Positions 9,990-21,380 of a stretch of 64,000 nt of DNA are shown in pieces (position 1 is the first letter of the stretch; every line of letters begins with the position of its first letter). Origin of the DNA: Lota lota (taxonomy: Eukaryota > Chordata > Actinopteri > Gadiformes > Lotidae); NCBI GenBank assembly GCA_026745465.1, contig JACYXH010000402.1:117001-181000 (forward strand), given 5' to 3'. A program made the position numbers and the translations under genes. The notes under the pieces are model-generated. The model saw only the letters and a list, made by a program, of their open reading frames with translations, was not told where the DNA came from and did not search any database.

Positions 9990-10560
9990 CTTTAGGTTGG
10001 AAATGCACTTGAGGTTTATTTAGAATTGTATTTTGGGTGTTTCATAGTACTATATATAGCTTGCAGTATTGCAGGTCTACATATTAACTGCTTTTATTGT
10101 AGGTCTAGTCTGATGGTATGGACATACTACTTACTGATCAATTATAATGTATTGAAAGACAGATCAGACAGCCTAGAAGCGGTTTAAGTGTATTTAGTGT
10201 ATTTAATCATACTATCATGGTCATCTTCAGCCACATGGAACAGACGTCAAAACCATTTTTAAATGGCATCAGTCTGCTCATGTCTTAATGTGTCGTGATG
10301 ACGTCAACTCACTGCGACTGTGAACAAGGCTAAGTGACCGTTAACACGGGCGACAGTGTAGTTCTCCATAAAGGGCTCACGTCCACTATCGACTTTCCTC
10401 AGCTAACAATATAGCCTTAAGCTTTGAAAAGAAATGGGGAAAAAATAATGGCTATTTTGAAAAAAATATTTCAAAGGGAACACCTCTTATTTTGGAGAGC
10501 AAGGTGATACTGTGACACTAAAATAAACAAAGAAAAGTATTTTATAATATATCCCTCCAT
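9990..10560. other. No recognised gene
   Basis: AT-rich sequence without coding signal or clear repeat structure. Confidence 0.4.
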
Positions 10561-10589
10561 CCATCCCCTCGTGTACTACGTTTAGATTT

Positions 10590-11036
10590 CCTAGCTGTGG
10601 TGGTGGTGCCGCTCGTGCGCGCTGACGCTCGTGCGCGCTGACGCTCCTCGCGCTCATCCTCTCTTCCGGGTGTGGTTGACAGCGCGTCGCAGTTCGGCTC
10701 GTGGCTAGCCTAGCCTGTTCCTTCTCGCAGCCTTCCCCCGCTAGCAGGACTCAAACCTCAGATGGAGGCAAGCGACACCGTTCTTTCTTAGACACTCGCA
10801 TAGCAGTGTAGCAGTTTACTTTTCAACAAAATCAACAATTCAGATCAACAATTTCCGCGGACGATTCGTTTTCCGACAAGATGCGTGAGACGCGTGTCCG
10901 CTTCCAGCGCGTCGTCCGCGGACGGCTCGGGATCGCTCCCCGGCCGACCACGGGGGAAGCCGGCTCCTTTTCTTCCACTCCGCCTTGGAGCGAGAGGGGT
11001 TTGCATGCCGAAGGTGGCTCGTGTGGACAAGGTGAG
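10590..11036 (+). other. CpG-rich block, possible promoter and first exon
   Basis: This is an isolated CpG-dense block in AT-rich surroundings, beginning with a repeated ctcgtgcgcgctgacg (about 10611 and 10628). Candidate starts lie at 10881. A Ser/Gly/Pro/Arg-rich frame (VSASSASSADGSGSLPGRPR) ends before a donor-like aag/gtgagg at about 11030. It could be the 5' exon of a nearby gene such as the channel fragment at 12230. The protein is not recognised. Confidence 0.4.
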
Positions 11037-11159
11037 GTCGTGTTCTCATGCTCCGTGGTGGGTTGTTGCTCCATTTGGAAATGGATAGTGTGGTGGCAAT
11101 GGACTGTAGTGGGCTATGCATTGTTCCATAGCTGCATGGAGCTTTTCTTTTGACCCCAC

Positions 11160-12060
11160 CACCGTCCTGTTACAATTGTATAATAGCTCGCTTTCCTATT
11201 TCTTATTACCTAAAAGGCCATCAAAGTATAGGATCTAACAGACAACTGTTGCATGCAGCAACATTGGCCTTTTTTCTGCTTATCTACACGAGCAATGTAC
11301 TCTTTGCATAAAGGCTACCTCGATTAGCAGAACAAAAAACAAACAAGAATGCAAATGTTTGTAAAGGTAATCCAGAGCTGGCTGAAGGATTATATATGAT
11401 GGATGAAGCACATGATGGCCAAATTGAAGTGATTGTTGCTCTCACTGGGGGCCTGTGTGCAGCGGATTATATATGTATTTTATATACATTCAAAAATAGT
11501 TTTATTATAAAATATACATTCAAAAAGAAATAATGGCGAGGATACACGACGAAAACAGATGACATCATCTGAATTCGTTGAAAAGGCACGTAAACCTAAC
11601 TAAAGGCCTAGGTTGTGTTATGAATCTGTATTTGTAAATGTGACCCATGTCGATACATTATTGGAAAGTGGTGTTGGGCAACATAAATTGCATCAGAACC
11701 ATTATTGCATAGCATTAAAGCATCATAGTCAATATATTCTTTATTTGAAGCAAAACAGCTATATTCTTTGATAGAAAATAAAAAAATCAGTGGCCGTTGG
11801 TGCACAGTGATGTAACATCTTCTACGTTTTACTAAATGCACCAAGTAACAGGTGGCTTCCAATGTATGTTGCTGTTGGAGATTTGTGATCATATACATAT
11901 TTATCTCTCTTTGTTTTGAATTGAACCTATTAATCAGAATCCATAGGACTAGATTTGTCTTTATAGACTTTATCCACAGTGATGGAACCGAGAGAGAGCT
12001 ATGCTTTTTAGTTCTGGATCAGCTCATGTAATTATGCTGTGTGACACTTCTTCCCTAACA
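11160..12060. other. No recognised gene
   Basis: AT-rich non-coding sequence; no supported repeats or reading frames. Confidence 0.4.
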
Positions 12061-12229
12061 AACACCCCTACTCCTCCTCTCTCTCTCCTCAGCTATGGAG
12101 GAACTCGACTGAGGAGGATCCAACATGGCTATGCTCCTTCCTTTTGTCGTTTAGTTTTTATCTCGCCCGTCCGCCACTCTCCTCGGCGGATCGGTGTCCG
12201 TGACTCCGCCCCCCTCCCCCGACACCACC

Positions 12230-12342
12230 ATGGCAGAGAGGCTGGGGGCCGTCCGCAGGAGGCCGTCTACATCCTCCACAAGGAGGGCCCAGAGGGCCCG
12301 GCTCAACGTGGGGGGCCTGAACCACGAGGTCCTGCAGCTAAG
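12230..12342 (+). CDS. KCNB-like voltage-gated K+ channel N-terminus, fragment
   Basis: ATG in a good context (caccatgg) opens MAERLGAVRRRPSTSST, then RARLNVGGLNHEVL, matching the start of the T1 tetramerisation domain of Kv2 (KCNB1/KCNB2) channels, where RV(R/K)(L/I)NVGGL-x-HEVLW is conserved. Similarity stops at that point: the expected WRTLDRLP is absent and a donor-like ag/gtaagc follows. KCNB coding exon 1 normally continues through the T1 domain. This may therefore be a broken copy, an atypical splice or an assembly break. Confidence 0.5.
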
Positions 12343-12344
12343 GT

Positions 12345-14645
12345 AAGCGCTTCCTGTCACACTTCCCGTGACAGGAAGCGTGATCACACTCTTGACCCGG
12401 CTAGCGTTTCCTGTTTCGCAGGAGGGGGTATGTGGGTTTCCCGATTTGATGGCGAGACATACTCTGTTTGCAGTTTTATTTACACTTTGCAAGAACAGTT
12501 GATACGTTTTCACACCCACCACCCAACCAAAAGATATACCGTTGTCACCCGACAACAGTTGCGGTTGATTCTCATCTCCTCGGGCGTGCTCTCTCTCTCG
12601 CTCTCTTTCTCTCTCACCCGCCCCATCTCTCATAATTCAATAAATCTGTTGAAAAACGTCTCTAAAGCCAAATCCCTCAGGTATGGATGGTAAAACTTGT
12701 AAAACTCCTTGCTTGCTTGCTTGCTAGCTTGATTGCTAGCTGTGCCAATGGGCCAAACCCTAACCCTTGCTAGTTTATTAAGCACCAATAAGCTACCATT
12801 AACCATTCAGCAAGACGAGACAAACTACAATTAAAGTGCATTATTAAAATGCATTTTATTAAGTCAAGGTCAGCAAAAAAGAAAAAAGAAAGCAGAATAA
12901 TGGCATGTAACAGTACACACCTTTAAACAAACGTTATACAACATACAAAAAATATGGCTTACACAATAACAAATATAAACTTGACAATTCACACATTTAA
13001 ATGTAAGTAAGCATAACAGTACCATTACAGTATGAGTGCTTGTAGTACTTGTCTACATATTTCAAGTTGTTTTGCTGGACCATGACTACTTCGTTGAAAC
13101 ATTTAGGTCATTGCACATATACTACATTATTAAACTTGGATCATCTAGCTTATTTATTTATTATTAACCTTTAGAAAAAGTTTATAAATGCATATCTAAT
13201 AGAAAGTAGGTAGACAGTCGAATAACCCAGTACATCCCTGAAATAGCACAAAAGGCACTGTACGTTTACATGAACATTAACATTCACTTGGTACATATTG
13301 GTAAAGTATTCAGTTCATATATTTAGTAATTAACTTGTTATTGGCATAACAATACTAGTTGTTGTAGAGTGGGATACTTACATATGACCACTAGGGACAG
13401 TAGTGTCATTGTTGGGCAGTAACCTACCGCTCTCTCCCCTGGGTTAGCAGATGATGTATGGTCGCTATCAATAGTCATGAGCAAAGTCTGTGGCAGTCCA
13501 GTTACTAGTTAGTATTTCCAATATACTACACTAGTTATGCCACCAATACAACAAACATTATTCTGGTTATTTTCGTTATTTAGAACAATGTGTGCATGTG
13601 ACATTAAAAGTGCTCTAATGTACTTAAATCCTTGAGCTGTCCCGGTAAAAACTGAAATTGCTTTGGTCTTGTCAGGCTGGGAGGGAAAGGGTTGGATGTC
13701 ACATGGACAACATTGACATTGGCATCTAGCAGTACATTTTCTTTATTTTGATCGGTTTAACAAATTATCCAACAGCATATTTGGCTAAAAACTATTTTTT
13801 GTCGGGGATTGGAGGGCTGTGTTCCAAAAACGATTTACTATGTCTTCCTTCCTAATGCTTAGTAGTAATAGTGTGAAAATGAGACATGAGCTTCTTTGGC
13901 GTCATAAACCCAAGCTAAACCCAGCTCTGAGACGCACCTCATGTAGCCGTTGAAGATGAGCATGCTCCGTCCTTTCACCGACATATCCCATGTGTTTAGA
14001 GGATTAGATTATTACTATATTTCACTTTTTAATCCAAGTGTAAAATAGTGTAGTGAATGGCAGTTTGCGGATGAGGGGGGATTAGGATTAGTGGGCGTGC
14101 GTTCTTTAATACATCCGTGTTTTGGAGACGGTAGCTTTTGAGGTTGAATCCCTCTTCGATGACTCAAAGTACGCTAACAGTCTTTCAGAGAAAGTTGGTA
14201 TCCAAAACGAACTGTTCTGATACAAACGCACGCCATGCTATCAAAAGTAATTCATATTCCCACACCGCTGTGCAAGTAAACACTGGCTTGTAGCGCCGAT
14301 TGCTACCGAGATGAATGAACAATGCATGTAACGGATAGCGATAATTATAGGTCTATGAAAGCAATTTACCACTAAGGGTGCAATAAGAGGACTGTGTTGA
14401 GAAATGTAAGTAAGTTGTTAGCTCTGCCATGTCCCACAACGTACAGTGACTATGATAAAAATAGCCGATTGGTTAAACTGATTGTTTTGCAAACCAGAGA
14501 CGTCAAAAGAGTTCCTTGGTGCGATAAAGATTAAGCGATTATATATGTCGCTTTTCAAACAATGGAAAGTACTTAGTAGCACCTCACACATTACAGGCCA
14601 GTGCAGGCCACCATAGTCATTAGAAAGGGAGGGGGAAAGTATGAG
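12345..14645. other. 2.3 kb without a recognised gene
   Basis: Includes a short ttgc-rich run near 12705-12740. Otherwise AT-rich with no persistent reading frame. Nothing else identified. Confidence 0.5.
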
Positions 14646-14649
14646 GAGG

Positions 14650-15446
14650 TAAGGCAAGGCAAGGCAGCTTTATTTGTATAGCACATTTCAGCAACAGGGC
14701 AATTCAAAGTGCTTTACATAAAACATTATAGAGCAGTTAGAAAACAATTAAAAACAAGTGTAAAACAAATTAAAACAAGAATAAAATTGATAGTGCAATA
14801 TAAGAATAAAAGGTACAGTGCAATATAAGAAAATTAAGTTAACAAAATTGATTATTTAAAGAAAAGCAACATCAAAAAGATAAGTCTTTAGCTTAGATTT
14901 AAAAGAACTGAGAGTTGCAGCGGACCTACATTTTTCTGGGAGTTTGTTCCAAATATGTGGAGCATAAAAACTGAACGCTGCTTCCCCCTGTTTAGTTCTG
15001 ACTCTGGGGACAACAAGTAGACCTGTCCCGGACGACCTGAGAGATCTGGGTGGGTCATAGTGTAGTAGCAGATCAGAAATGTATTTAGGCCCTAAACCGT
15101 TTAGTGATTTATAAACCAGTGAAAGTATTTTGAAATCAATTCTTTGAGGCACTGGAAGCCAGTGTAGAGACTTCAGAACTGGAGTGATGTGATCCACTTT
15201 CCTGGTTTTAGTGAGGACTCGAGCAGCAGCGTTCTGAATCAGCTGCAGCTGTCTGATTGATTTTTTAGGGATACCTGTAAAGACACCGTTACAGTAGTCA
15301 AGTCTACTGAAGATAAAAGCATGGACAAGTTTTTCCAGATCCTGCTGAGACATAAGTCCTTTAACCCTTGATATATTTTTAAGGTGATAATAGGCTGATT
15401 TTTTAATTATGTTAATGTGGCTTTTAAAATTTAGGTCTGAGTCCAT
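14650..15446 (-). mobile_element. L2-type LINE, 3' fragment
   Basis: The C-terminal part of a reverse transcriptase (14856-15446) is followed on the minus strand by a 3' UTR ending near 14650, with the widespread fish tail read as ctttgaattgccctgttgct, gctatacaaataaagc and gcctt repeats. Only the 3' end of the element is present, as expected from target-primed integration that aborts early. Confidence 0.85.
14856..15446 (-). CDS. LINE (L2-like) ORF2 C-terminus
   Basis: A 196-codon open frame begins MDSDLNFKSHINIIKKSAYY and includes FIFSRLDYCNGVFTGIP, IQNAAARVLT, ITPVLKSLHWLPVPQRIDFK and HIWNKLPEKCRSA. This is the standard block downstream of the RT palm in L2/Maui-clade LINEs (thumb and connection region, function poorly defined). 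RT catalytic motifs lie upstream and are missing. The frame is intact to the stop, indicating a fairly young copy. Confidence 0.9.
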   Translation of the reverse strand: MDSDLNFKSHINIIKKSAYYHLKNISRVKGLMSQQDLEKLVHAFIFSRLDYCNGVFTGIPKKSIRQLQLIQNAAARVLTKTRKVDHITPVLKSLHWLPVPQRIDFKILSLVYKSLNGLGPKYISDLLLHYDPPRSLRSSGTGLLVVPRVRTKQGEAAFSFYAPHIWNKLPEKCRSAATLSSFKSKLKTYLFDVAFL

Positions 15447-15530
15447 GACTACACCAAGATTTCTGGCTTTGTCTGTTGTTTTTTAACATTGTCGTTTGAA
15501 GCTGAGCGCTGACTTTCAATTGTTCCTCTT

Positions 15531-15926
15531 TTGCTCCAAAAACAACAAAAACAAGGTAGTACATCAAGACCGAGCCCCCTGGAAATAGAAATACGAGAAG
15601 AATTTAGGAGATCACAAAGGGAGAGAAAAGTGCCGAGCAGTTATCCAGGAGTTTACCCTATCCTGGTAAAAGGACAACAAGCTCAGTATATCCCATGGGG
15701 GTCACAGGACTTAGAGGGGTTTATATCTAGACTCCCTAACATGAACAATGGGCCATCAAAGTGGATTAGAGGAACATACAGTGGGAATGTTAATGGCGGT
15801 GGGGGACCTGAAAGCTTTGTTGGCCTGAGTGCTAGGGATATCCAAGATGGAGAGCGTACTGAAAAACAGGGGTTTGGAACAGCTGCTGGACAAGGCCTAC
15901 GATGGGAACAGACCGATTCAGTATAG
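15531..15926 (+). pseudogene. Endogenous retrovirus gag remnant, capsid-proximal part
   Basis: The open frame (LEIEIREEFRRSQRERKVPS, then YPGVYPILVKGQQAQYIPWG) resembles the Gag of fish endogenous retroviruses before and within the capsid domain. It has no protease or polymerase downstream in the same frame and ends at a stop at 15924-15926. The next gag block (15902-16402) is in another frame. Together they read as a decayed gag, not an active gene. Confidence 0.6.
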
Positions 15927-15959
15927 GGGACCACAATAACTATTTAGTTATGCTCAGAA

Positions 15960-16402
15960 GCAGGGACTCCCTGGACAGCGCAGATATCCTTTGGAATGTT
16001 GAAATCGCAACCAGGAAGGTCACCTCCGGAAAATGTGTTGATTTAACCTCTACTCACCAATGCAGGAGGGATGGTGGAACACAGAAAGTATTGGGGAAGT
16101 TATCACCGTTACGGCCTAGGGGGTGTTGGGGATGCAACCAGGAAGGTTACTTCCGCAGAGATTGTTTAAATAACCCCTACCCCAAAATACAGCAGGCATT
16201 GTGGGACACAGAAAAGTTTGGGGCAGTTGTCTCGGCTACCGCTTGTCCAAAGAAGTACAGGGGTCAACCAGCACTGGGGACTCTTTTTAATAGTTCAGGG
16301 AAATTCCCACCTCACCAAACTGAGAAAGTGGGAGCCGCCCTAAAGGACACTGAGGGAGTTCGGTGGTCGAGTCATTGTCCAACAAACCCGAAGAAGTCTT
16401 AG
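15960..16402 (+). pseudogene. Endogenous retrovirus gag remnant, nucleocapsid zinc knuckles
   Basis: At about 16119-16160 the frame reads CWGCNQEGYFRRDC, a CX2CX4HX4C knuckle in which the metal-binding His is Tyr. About 130 bp upstream (about 15999-16030) a second copy of the same motif, with His retained, is visible only in another frame. Two knuckles, a lost ligand and a frameshift indicate a non-functional nucleocapsid. No pol or env sequence follows. Confidence 0.6.
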
Positions 16403-16409
16403 TTCATCC

Positions 16410-17590
16410 AACAGGTTCTGAGTAAAGGTTTAGAACTATTGTCTACGTGCTTAGAGCTAGCTTGTTGGGCCAAAATGTTTGTCTGTGTGTTTTATGTGTG
16501 TTGTGTATCATGACACGAGTGTGATTAGACACTGATTGAGGTGTGGGCACACATGTTAAACAACTGGGGTGGTTAAAAATAGGATACAGAGGTTTAAGTT
16601 CTAGAATGACAACACAAATAGAATAAGTTAAAAAAAGTGTTGTGAAACTTTAAGGAAACTTGGGTTCTTTTTTAGAAAGCATCACATTGGAAAAGGTCAT
16701 TAAATAAAAAGGGGTAGGATAAGAATAAGAATAGAAATACATCAAATAAAACCTAACCTTAATGAGCTTTTCAAGTAGGACAACATCAATTTTAAAGCCC
16801 CTTTGGTCAAGGGTCACAGGTGAATTAGCGCCCGCCTAAATCTGCTGGGAAGGGAACTAATGTACAAGCTAGGTTGTTAACTTACATTTGGAAGTAATGG
16901 GTTTACCTTGCAAATGCCACTAATAATGCTGTAATGCTTTGATAAAATGGTAGCATTTCATAAATGCTATAGAAAACTTTTTTCTTATTGGCCCCATCAA
17001 CCGCCCCTCACACACACAGGATAATCGCCCTGTCGTGTCTCCATCCCTCCACTTTGCAATCTATACCACCTATCTATTTGGCAGAACATAATAATCTGAC
17101 TGAATTTATTGATTGTATCCCATGCACGGCATCCTGCAATAGGCCAGTATGGAAGGCTGGTTAGCCAACGACGGGTAAGATCCCATCTTGAAACCCCGGG
17201 ACAACCTAAGGCAGGCACAGTCACCATTACTTGGCCGAGTCACTGTGAGCGCTGACTCACTTGATCATGAAGTGACGAGATGAAGCCATCATAGGAAGAG
17301 CCGTGTGGGGTGATAGGTAGAGGAGGATCAGGAGGCGGAAGTGGTGGACTGAGCCAGGGCATGTCGCCTTTTTTGCTGATAAAGCTCACGGTATATACTG
17401 ACTATATACTGGCTTTCGGTTTAGTACATGACTTTGGTAAACTTCGGAAACAGCGTGGTTTCAAGGTGGCTGAAGGTAAACCCACCACACATAGACCTTT
17501 GGTTTTGAATATACTGGCTTCAATTTCCCTTCCCAGTAGATTAGTTTTAGTTAAGGTTAGTTAATGTTAGTTAAGGATAGGGTTAAGGTT
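16410..17590. other. No recognised gene
   Basis: AT-rich non-coding DNA. A loose ttagttaaggttagttaatg repeat lies at 17545-17590. Confidence 0.4.
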
Positions 17591-17592
17591 AG

Positions 17593-17770
17593 ATATTACG
17601 ACGAGCGATCGACACACGGACCAGCGATTGTCCATGTATTAGGTGCCAGACCGGGGCTGCCAAGGGAGCCTTGAACAATAGCAGGACAGACCGGGCAATA
17701 TTGACCATGCCTTAGGCTGCACCTGCTGAAGAAGATGTTGTCCGCATGCAGGACAAAGCTGGAGTTTATG
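17593..17770 (+). repeat. Dispersed repeat, copy 1
   Basis: Sequence from atattacgacgagcgatcga to aagctggagtttatgagcaa recurs at 22841-23025 with few differences. A shared stretch with agggttatggagaacccacg continues at 17813-17845 and 23058-23090. No reading frame is preserved between copies. Family unknown. Confidence 0.85.
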
Positions 17771-18289
17771 AGCAAAACATGTGTCTTAAGAGAGGTGCTG
17801 TGCGCACCCTCACAGGGTTATGGAGAACCCACGATGGGATGTTGCCGGTGTTGCACCGTATTCTGTGACCCCACCGTATTCTGTGACCCCAGGGGTCGCT
17901 GTTGCACATTACAAGTTTGAAGGCATGAAGTCGTTCACGTGCGGAAACATGCACGAGCTTCAAAGTAAACATCGTATCGCCATCGCTCACTCGTGCGATG
18001 GGTGCGTTCGTTTTGTATAGCCCGTTGAGTGGATGAAGCAAAGCGGTTGATTTGGCTCTGTGGTGGCACGATGATGACGGGTCCTTCTTTCTTGACACAA
18101 ACGTGAATATAGAAACAGTGTTGGTCAATTCTAAACAGCATTTTACACAGTAGCCTATAGTAGGAAATACTCAAAGGTAAATCAACGTAATTAAACACTG
18201 ATTGTTGCTTCTTATGGGGAAAGAAGCAACGGTGGTGGATCGTAGTAAACGCCCCATCCATAGTATGTGTCTGTATAATGCTAATCAAA

Positions 18290-18325
18290 TCAAATGTATT
18301 TATAAAGCACATTTAATTACAAGGG
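18290..18325 (+). repeat. LINE-type 3' tail fragment
   Basis: Contains atcaaatcaaatgtatttat and aaagcacattta, a motif shared by the 3' ends of many fish L2-type LINEs and their SINEs. Too short to assign further. Confidence 0.4.
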
Positions 18326-18822
18326 GATGGGGGAGAGATCTTTCTTCATTACGAGCCCCTCTCTGATTGCTCAAACTGTGGTTATATTTTTGTTCTAATG
18401 GCTACCGTTTTTTGATTACTGCAGTTTATGAAATAAACTGAACTAATGCCTGTATGGGCGTGAAGTGTGTCAGGATTGTGCAAAATATGAACCCTAAAGC
18501 AGAGTAAGTCCAAAATGATTTATTTGAGGCAGGACCAGGTTTAAGCTCTAACAATAACAAAAATTAACTCCTGTTTCTCAGGAGGAGTCCAAAAACTAAA
18601 AATCCAAAAGGCAGGCAGGGTGAACTGACTAGGTACGCAAAGAGCAAACATAAGACAATCGGACACATGGCACTGAAAACACAAAATAACCAGCAGGGGG
18701 CCACAGAGTTACTGAGTCCAAAAACAGAGGAGCTGACAGAAGTGTGTGTGATTGCAGTGACTTAGGTGGATTTGCAGCGTAAGGGTGATTTTAGTGACCT
18801 AAGAGCACAATTTATTAGGGAA
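18326..18822. other. No recognised gene
   Basis: Non-coding; flanks the solo LTR. Confidence 0.4.
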
Positions 18823-18827
18823 CCAAT

Positions 18828-19382
18828 TGTTACATGACCGTCTCCCTTTCTGTCCATTTCCGCCATCTAGTGGCACCCAGCCTCACTACACCATGTGCTT
18901 TTGTTTATCCCCCACGTGCACTCCGCTCCCCACTCCTGTCATTAATCAGCCAATCACCCACCACAGTATTTAAGCACTGGCTCCCCACAGAGCCAGTGCT
19001 AGTTCGTTAGTTGTTTATCTCTCATGATAACTACGTCGCCGCCACTTCTTGTTTTCGGGTCCCACTCCCGTTCTTGTTCTTGTTCGTTACGGGTTCCGCT
19101 CCCGTTCATGTTCCCGCTCTCGTTCCTGTTCCTCGTTCCCGCTCCTCGTTCCTGTTTCTAGTTCCTGCCTGCCTGTCTTCCTAGTTGCCGAACCTCGCCT
19201 GGCCGACCACCCGCCTGACTACGTCTCTCTGGCTACCTGCCGCCTACCTGCTGACGTCTCTCTGCTTACTGGACTACTCGCCTTGCCCGTGCCTGTACCT
19301 TGAACTCTAATAAATCCCTTTCGACCCCGTTCCATCTCAGTCTCGGTGTCTGGCGTTTGGGTCCTAGTCTCGTATCGTAACA
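18828..19382 (+). mobile_element. Solo LTR, Gypsy-like, with 5-bp target duplication
   Basis: The LTR begins TGTTAC and ends GTAACA. It is bracketed by ccaat at 18823-18827 and 19383-19387, the 5-bp duplication typical of Gypsy elements. It has a TATA-like tatttaag near 18967, an aataaa signal near 19308 and the fish Gypsy end phrase ggcgtttgggtcctagtctc. Cytosine-rich cgttcctgttcc units at 19060-19150 form a short internal tandem array. No internal region is present, so it is a recombination-derived solo LTR. Confidence 0.88.
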
Positions 19383-19389
19383 CCAATTT

Positions 19390-19930
19390 GGTGCGATCGC
19401 AACCACATGCCACAGGTGGTTGCTTCCTCTCTTTGACTGGTCTATTTAGTCCTTTCCTTTGCGTTTTCCTCTCTGTTCCAAAGTCCGAGGTCCTTTAGCC
19501 TACTTTTGGTGTCGTGCTGGGGTGATCTGAAGCCCGCTGTCCACTGTGGAACGAGAGCGCAACGACCGTGCAGAGCCGACAGTATTGCGCCCTGAGTATG
19601 GTGGCCACTGAAGCGGCAGTAGCCTATAGTTCCAGTGGAAGCACGGCGGGACGAAGCACCCGACAGCAACCTGATTTTCATTTGTCATCCTGTTTAATTA
19701 TTCATGTCTGCGATCATCACAGAGTCCACACGCAACAGGAAACCATCCACGATAGGTCACAATCCATGACAGCTGGCCGTCGTATTCTGTGACCCCACTC
19801 TAAATGCGAAAAAAATTTAGTTAATCCCCAACCAAATGTTTTCAGGTGATTTTATGCATCCATTGTATGACTCTTTTTTTTTTCAAATACAAGTTTTTAT
19901 ACAAGTGTTTACACAATTAACATTAACACA
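19390..19930. other. No recognised gene
   Basis: Contains gtattctgtgaccccac at 19781, matching a doubled gtattctgtgacccca at about 17858-17890. No coding signal. Confidence 0.4.
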
Positions 19931-19936
19931 GGGTTT

Positions 19937-20569
19937 TTAAGACTGTTGAGCCTGGGGGCATGCAGGACAGCTGTAGAGAATATCTCTGTCTGGTCTCCCA
20001 ACACAACCCTCGTGGTACCACATCGCACAGTGGTCACACTGGATCTGAAACACAACAATTTCCCTTGGGATGAATAAAGTACACTGATTAATTCTTATCT
20101 TAAACCGAGGTCATGTTAAATGGGACAAAGGTTCTGTGTAAATATCTATGTGAAACATGTGTCTTCTCCAGTACCAGACAGGTCGGCATAAAGAGCAGGA
20201 CAACACCATGGTTTATTAGTCTTTTGTTCATTTAATACATGTTTCCTCTATTTAATGTAAACCAAGACGGTTGTTACATACACAGTTATGCGAAGACACG
20301 GGGGTGGGGGGGTTGTGTGCATGTCAACAAGATATGGTTTAATGAATATATCAGAATCTAAGGTTACATTTACAGCTGCTTTTTAACAACAACCTGAGCC
20401 AAGAACTCAGGCTAGACTGGATGAGCTGTAAATGAGCAAAGATACTAGAAAACCATGGTGTCATTTTTCAACAAATAACGTACCCAGTCAGTGGTAACAG
20501 GTCTGTCTTGAGACCCTCCTTCTCGCTCTTCTTCCTCTCCACAGCAGTGACACAGCTCACTGAGATCAT
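19937..20569 (-). pseudogene. PHD-finger exons of a Ginger-like element (decayed copy)
   Basis: Two minus-strand exons join in frame. Exon 20484-20569 has acceptor taaccag and donor gtacgt and encodes LSELCHCCGEE...TTDW. Exon 19937-20044 has acceptor ttgtgtttcag and encodes IQCDHCAMWYHEGCVG...YSCPACP, then a stop. Joined, they carry CX2C, CX2C, WYH-x2-C and CX2C, a complete PHD zinc finger. The same exon structure and Trp-Ile-Gln-Cys junction occur at the end of the Ginger-like gene at 51314-51570. The upstream Ulp1 exon holds a stop codon (see 21115-21254). Confidence 0.75.
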
Positions 20570-20866
20570 CTGGTTAACATTTGGTATTGATTATATATAA
20601 TCATTTCTTCTTATTTCACACAAAATGTGGTGTCAATTGTCCACTGACTTCAAAGATGTCAATGCATCAATAAGAGACCTTTCACAGCACTACATTCTGT
20701 ACAATGTCATTCACAGCTATCCTTGGGAAAATATACCATGAGTGATACATACTCACTTTCTACACTTCTTTATTATATTAATTTCAAATTTAATAATCCA
20801 CATTCTTTGATATTTGAAATCCTCATGGTGTTAATAGAAATCCAGGTTTGAAACGTGTAAACATAC

Positions 20867-20959
20867 CAGTCTCCTTGAGTAGTGTGAAAGCTACTTCCCT
20901 CCTGTATTGACCCACCGCCTTTGCAGAGTTTGGGAAAATAAGAGACTCCTCTGCCAGGA
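20867..20959 (-). pseudogene. Ulp1-type protease C-terminal exon (decayed copy)
   Basis: Between a possible acceptor gaaaaag and donor gtatgt the minus strand reads LAEESLIFPNSAKAVGQYRR, then EVAFTLLKET. This corresponds to the helical tail after the catalytic Cys in the Ulp1 part of the Ginger-like protein (exon 51648-51753). It lies between the PHD exons and the catalytic exon in the expected order. Confidence 0.6.
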
Positions 20960-21114
20960 CTTTTTCAGCATACTAAGAACATGTTTGATTAAATGAATGG
21001 TCAAAACATACTGGGCCAGTTTAACTTAATCAAAATGCTTTAACTTGATGTCTCTATAGGAGTTTAAATGTAAAAAAAAAGAGACCTTTTCAAAATCAGC
21101 TTCATGTTTCCATA

Positions 21115-21254
21115 ATGAAATTTGCAATGCAAAAACTGACTTTGATGGCAAATCGTCCACATCAAGTGGAATCCTGCTGTAGGCTATGTGGCACAGTGTT
21201 GGCTGTCCACCTGGACACCGTACAGCCTCTCGCTCTCATGAATGCTCTGAGAAG
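21115..21254 (-). pseudogene. Ulp1-type protease catalytic-Cys exon with in-frame stop
   Basis: The minus strand reads FMRARGCTVSRWT, then QQDST-stop-CGRFAIKV. Functional relatives have QxDSTSCG, with Gln as the oxyanion-hole residue and Cys as the nucleophile. Here the Ser before Cys-Gly is tga, one change from tca. This inactivates the copy. Exons with the catalytic His and Asp were not found upstream. Confidence 0.65.
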
Positions 21255-21356
21255 TAGACAAAAAGTAACAAATGATTATGCAATTATGACACCTTCACAT
21301 ATGCTAATTAGATCATGGGTGTGCCTTAGAATTTCTAATAGAAATACATAATGTAA

Positions 21357-21380
21357 GGGGGGGGGGGGGGGGGGGGGGGG
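21357..21380 (+). repeat. Poly-G tract
   Basis: About 24 consecutive G. May be length-variable or mark a sequencing weak spot. Confidence 0.95.

Noticed and set aside
10881-11153. A single-exon Arg-rich protein
   Set aside because: Several overlapping frames are open because the block is GC-rich; kept only as a possible first exon.
15531-16402. A complete endogenous retrovirus
   Set aside because: Only broken gag pieces are visible; no pol, env or paired LTRs flank them.
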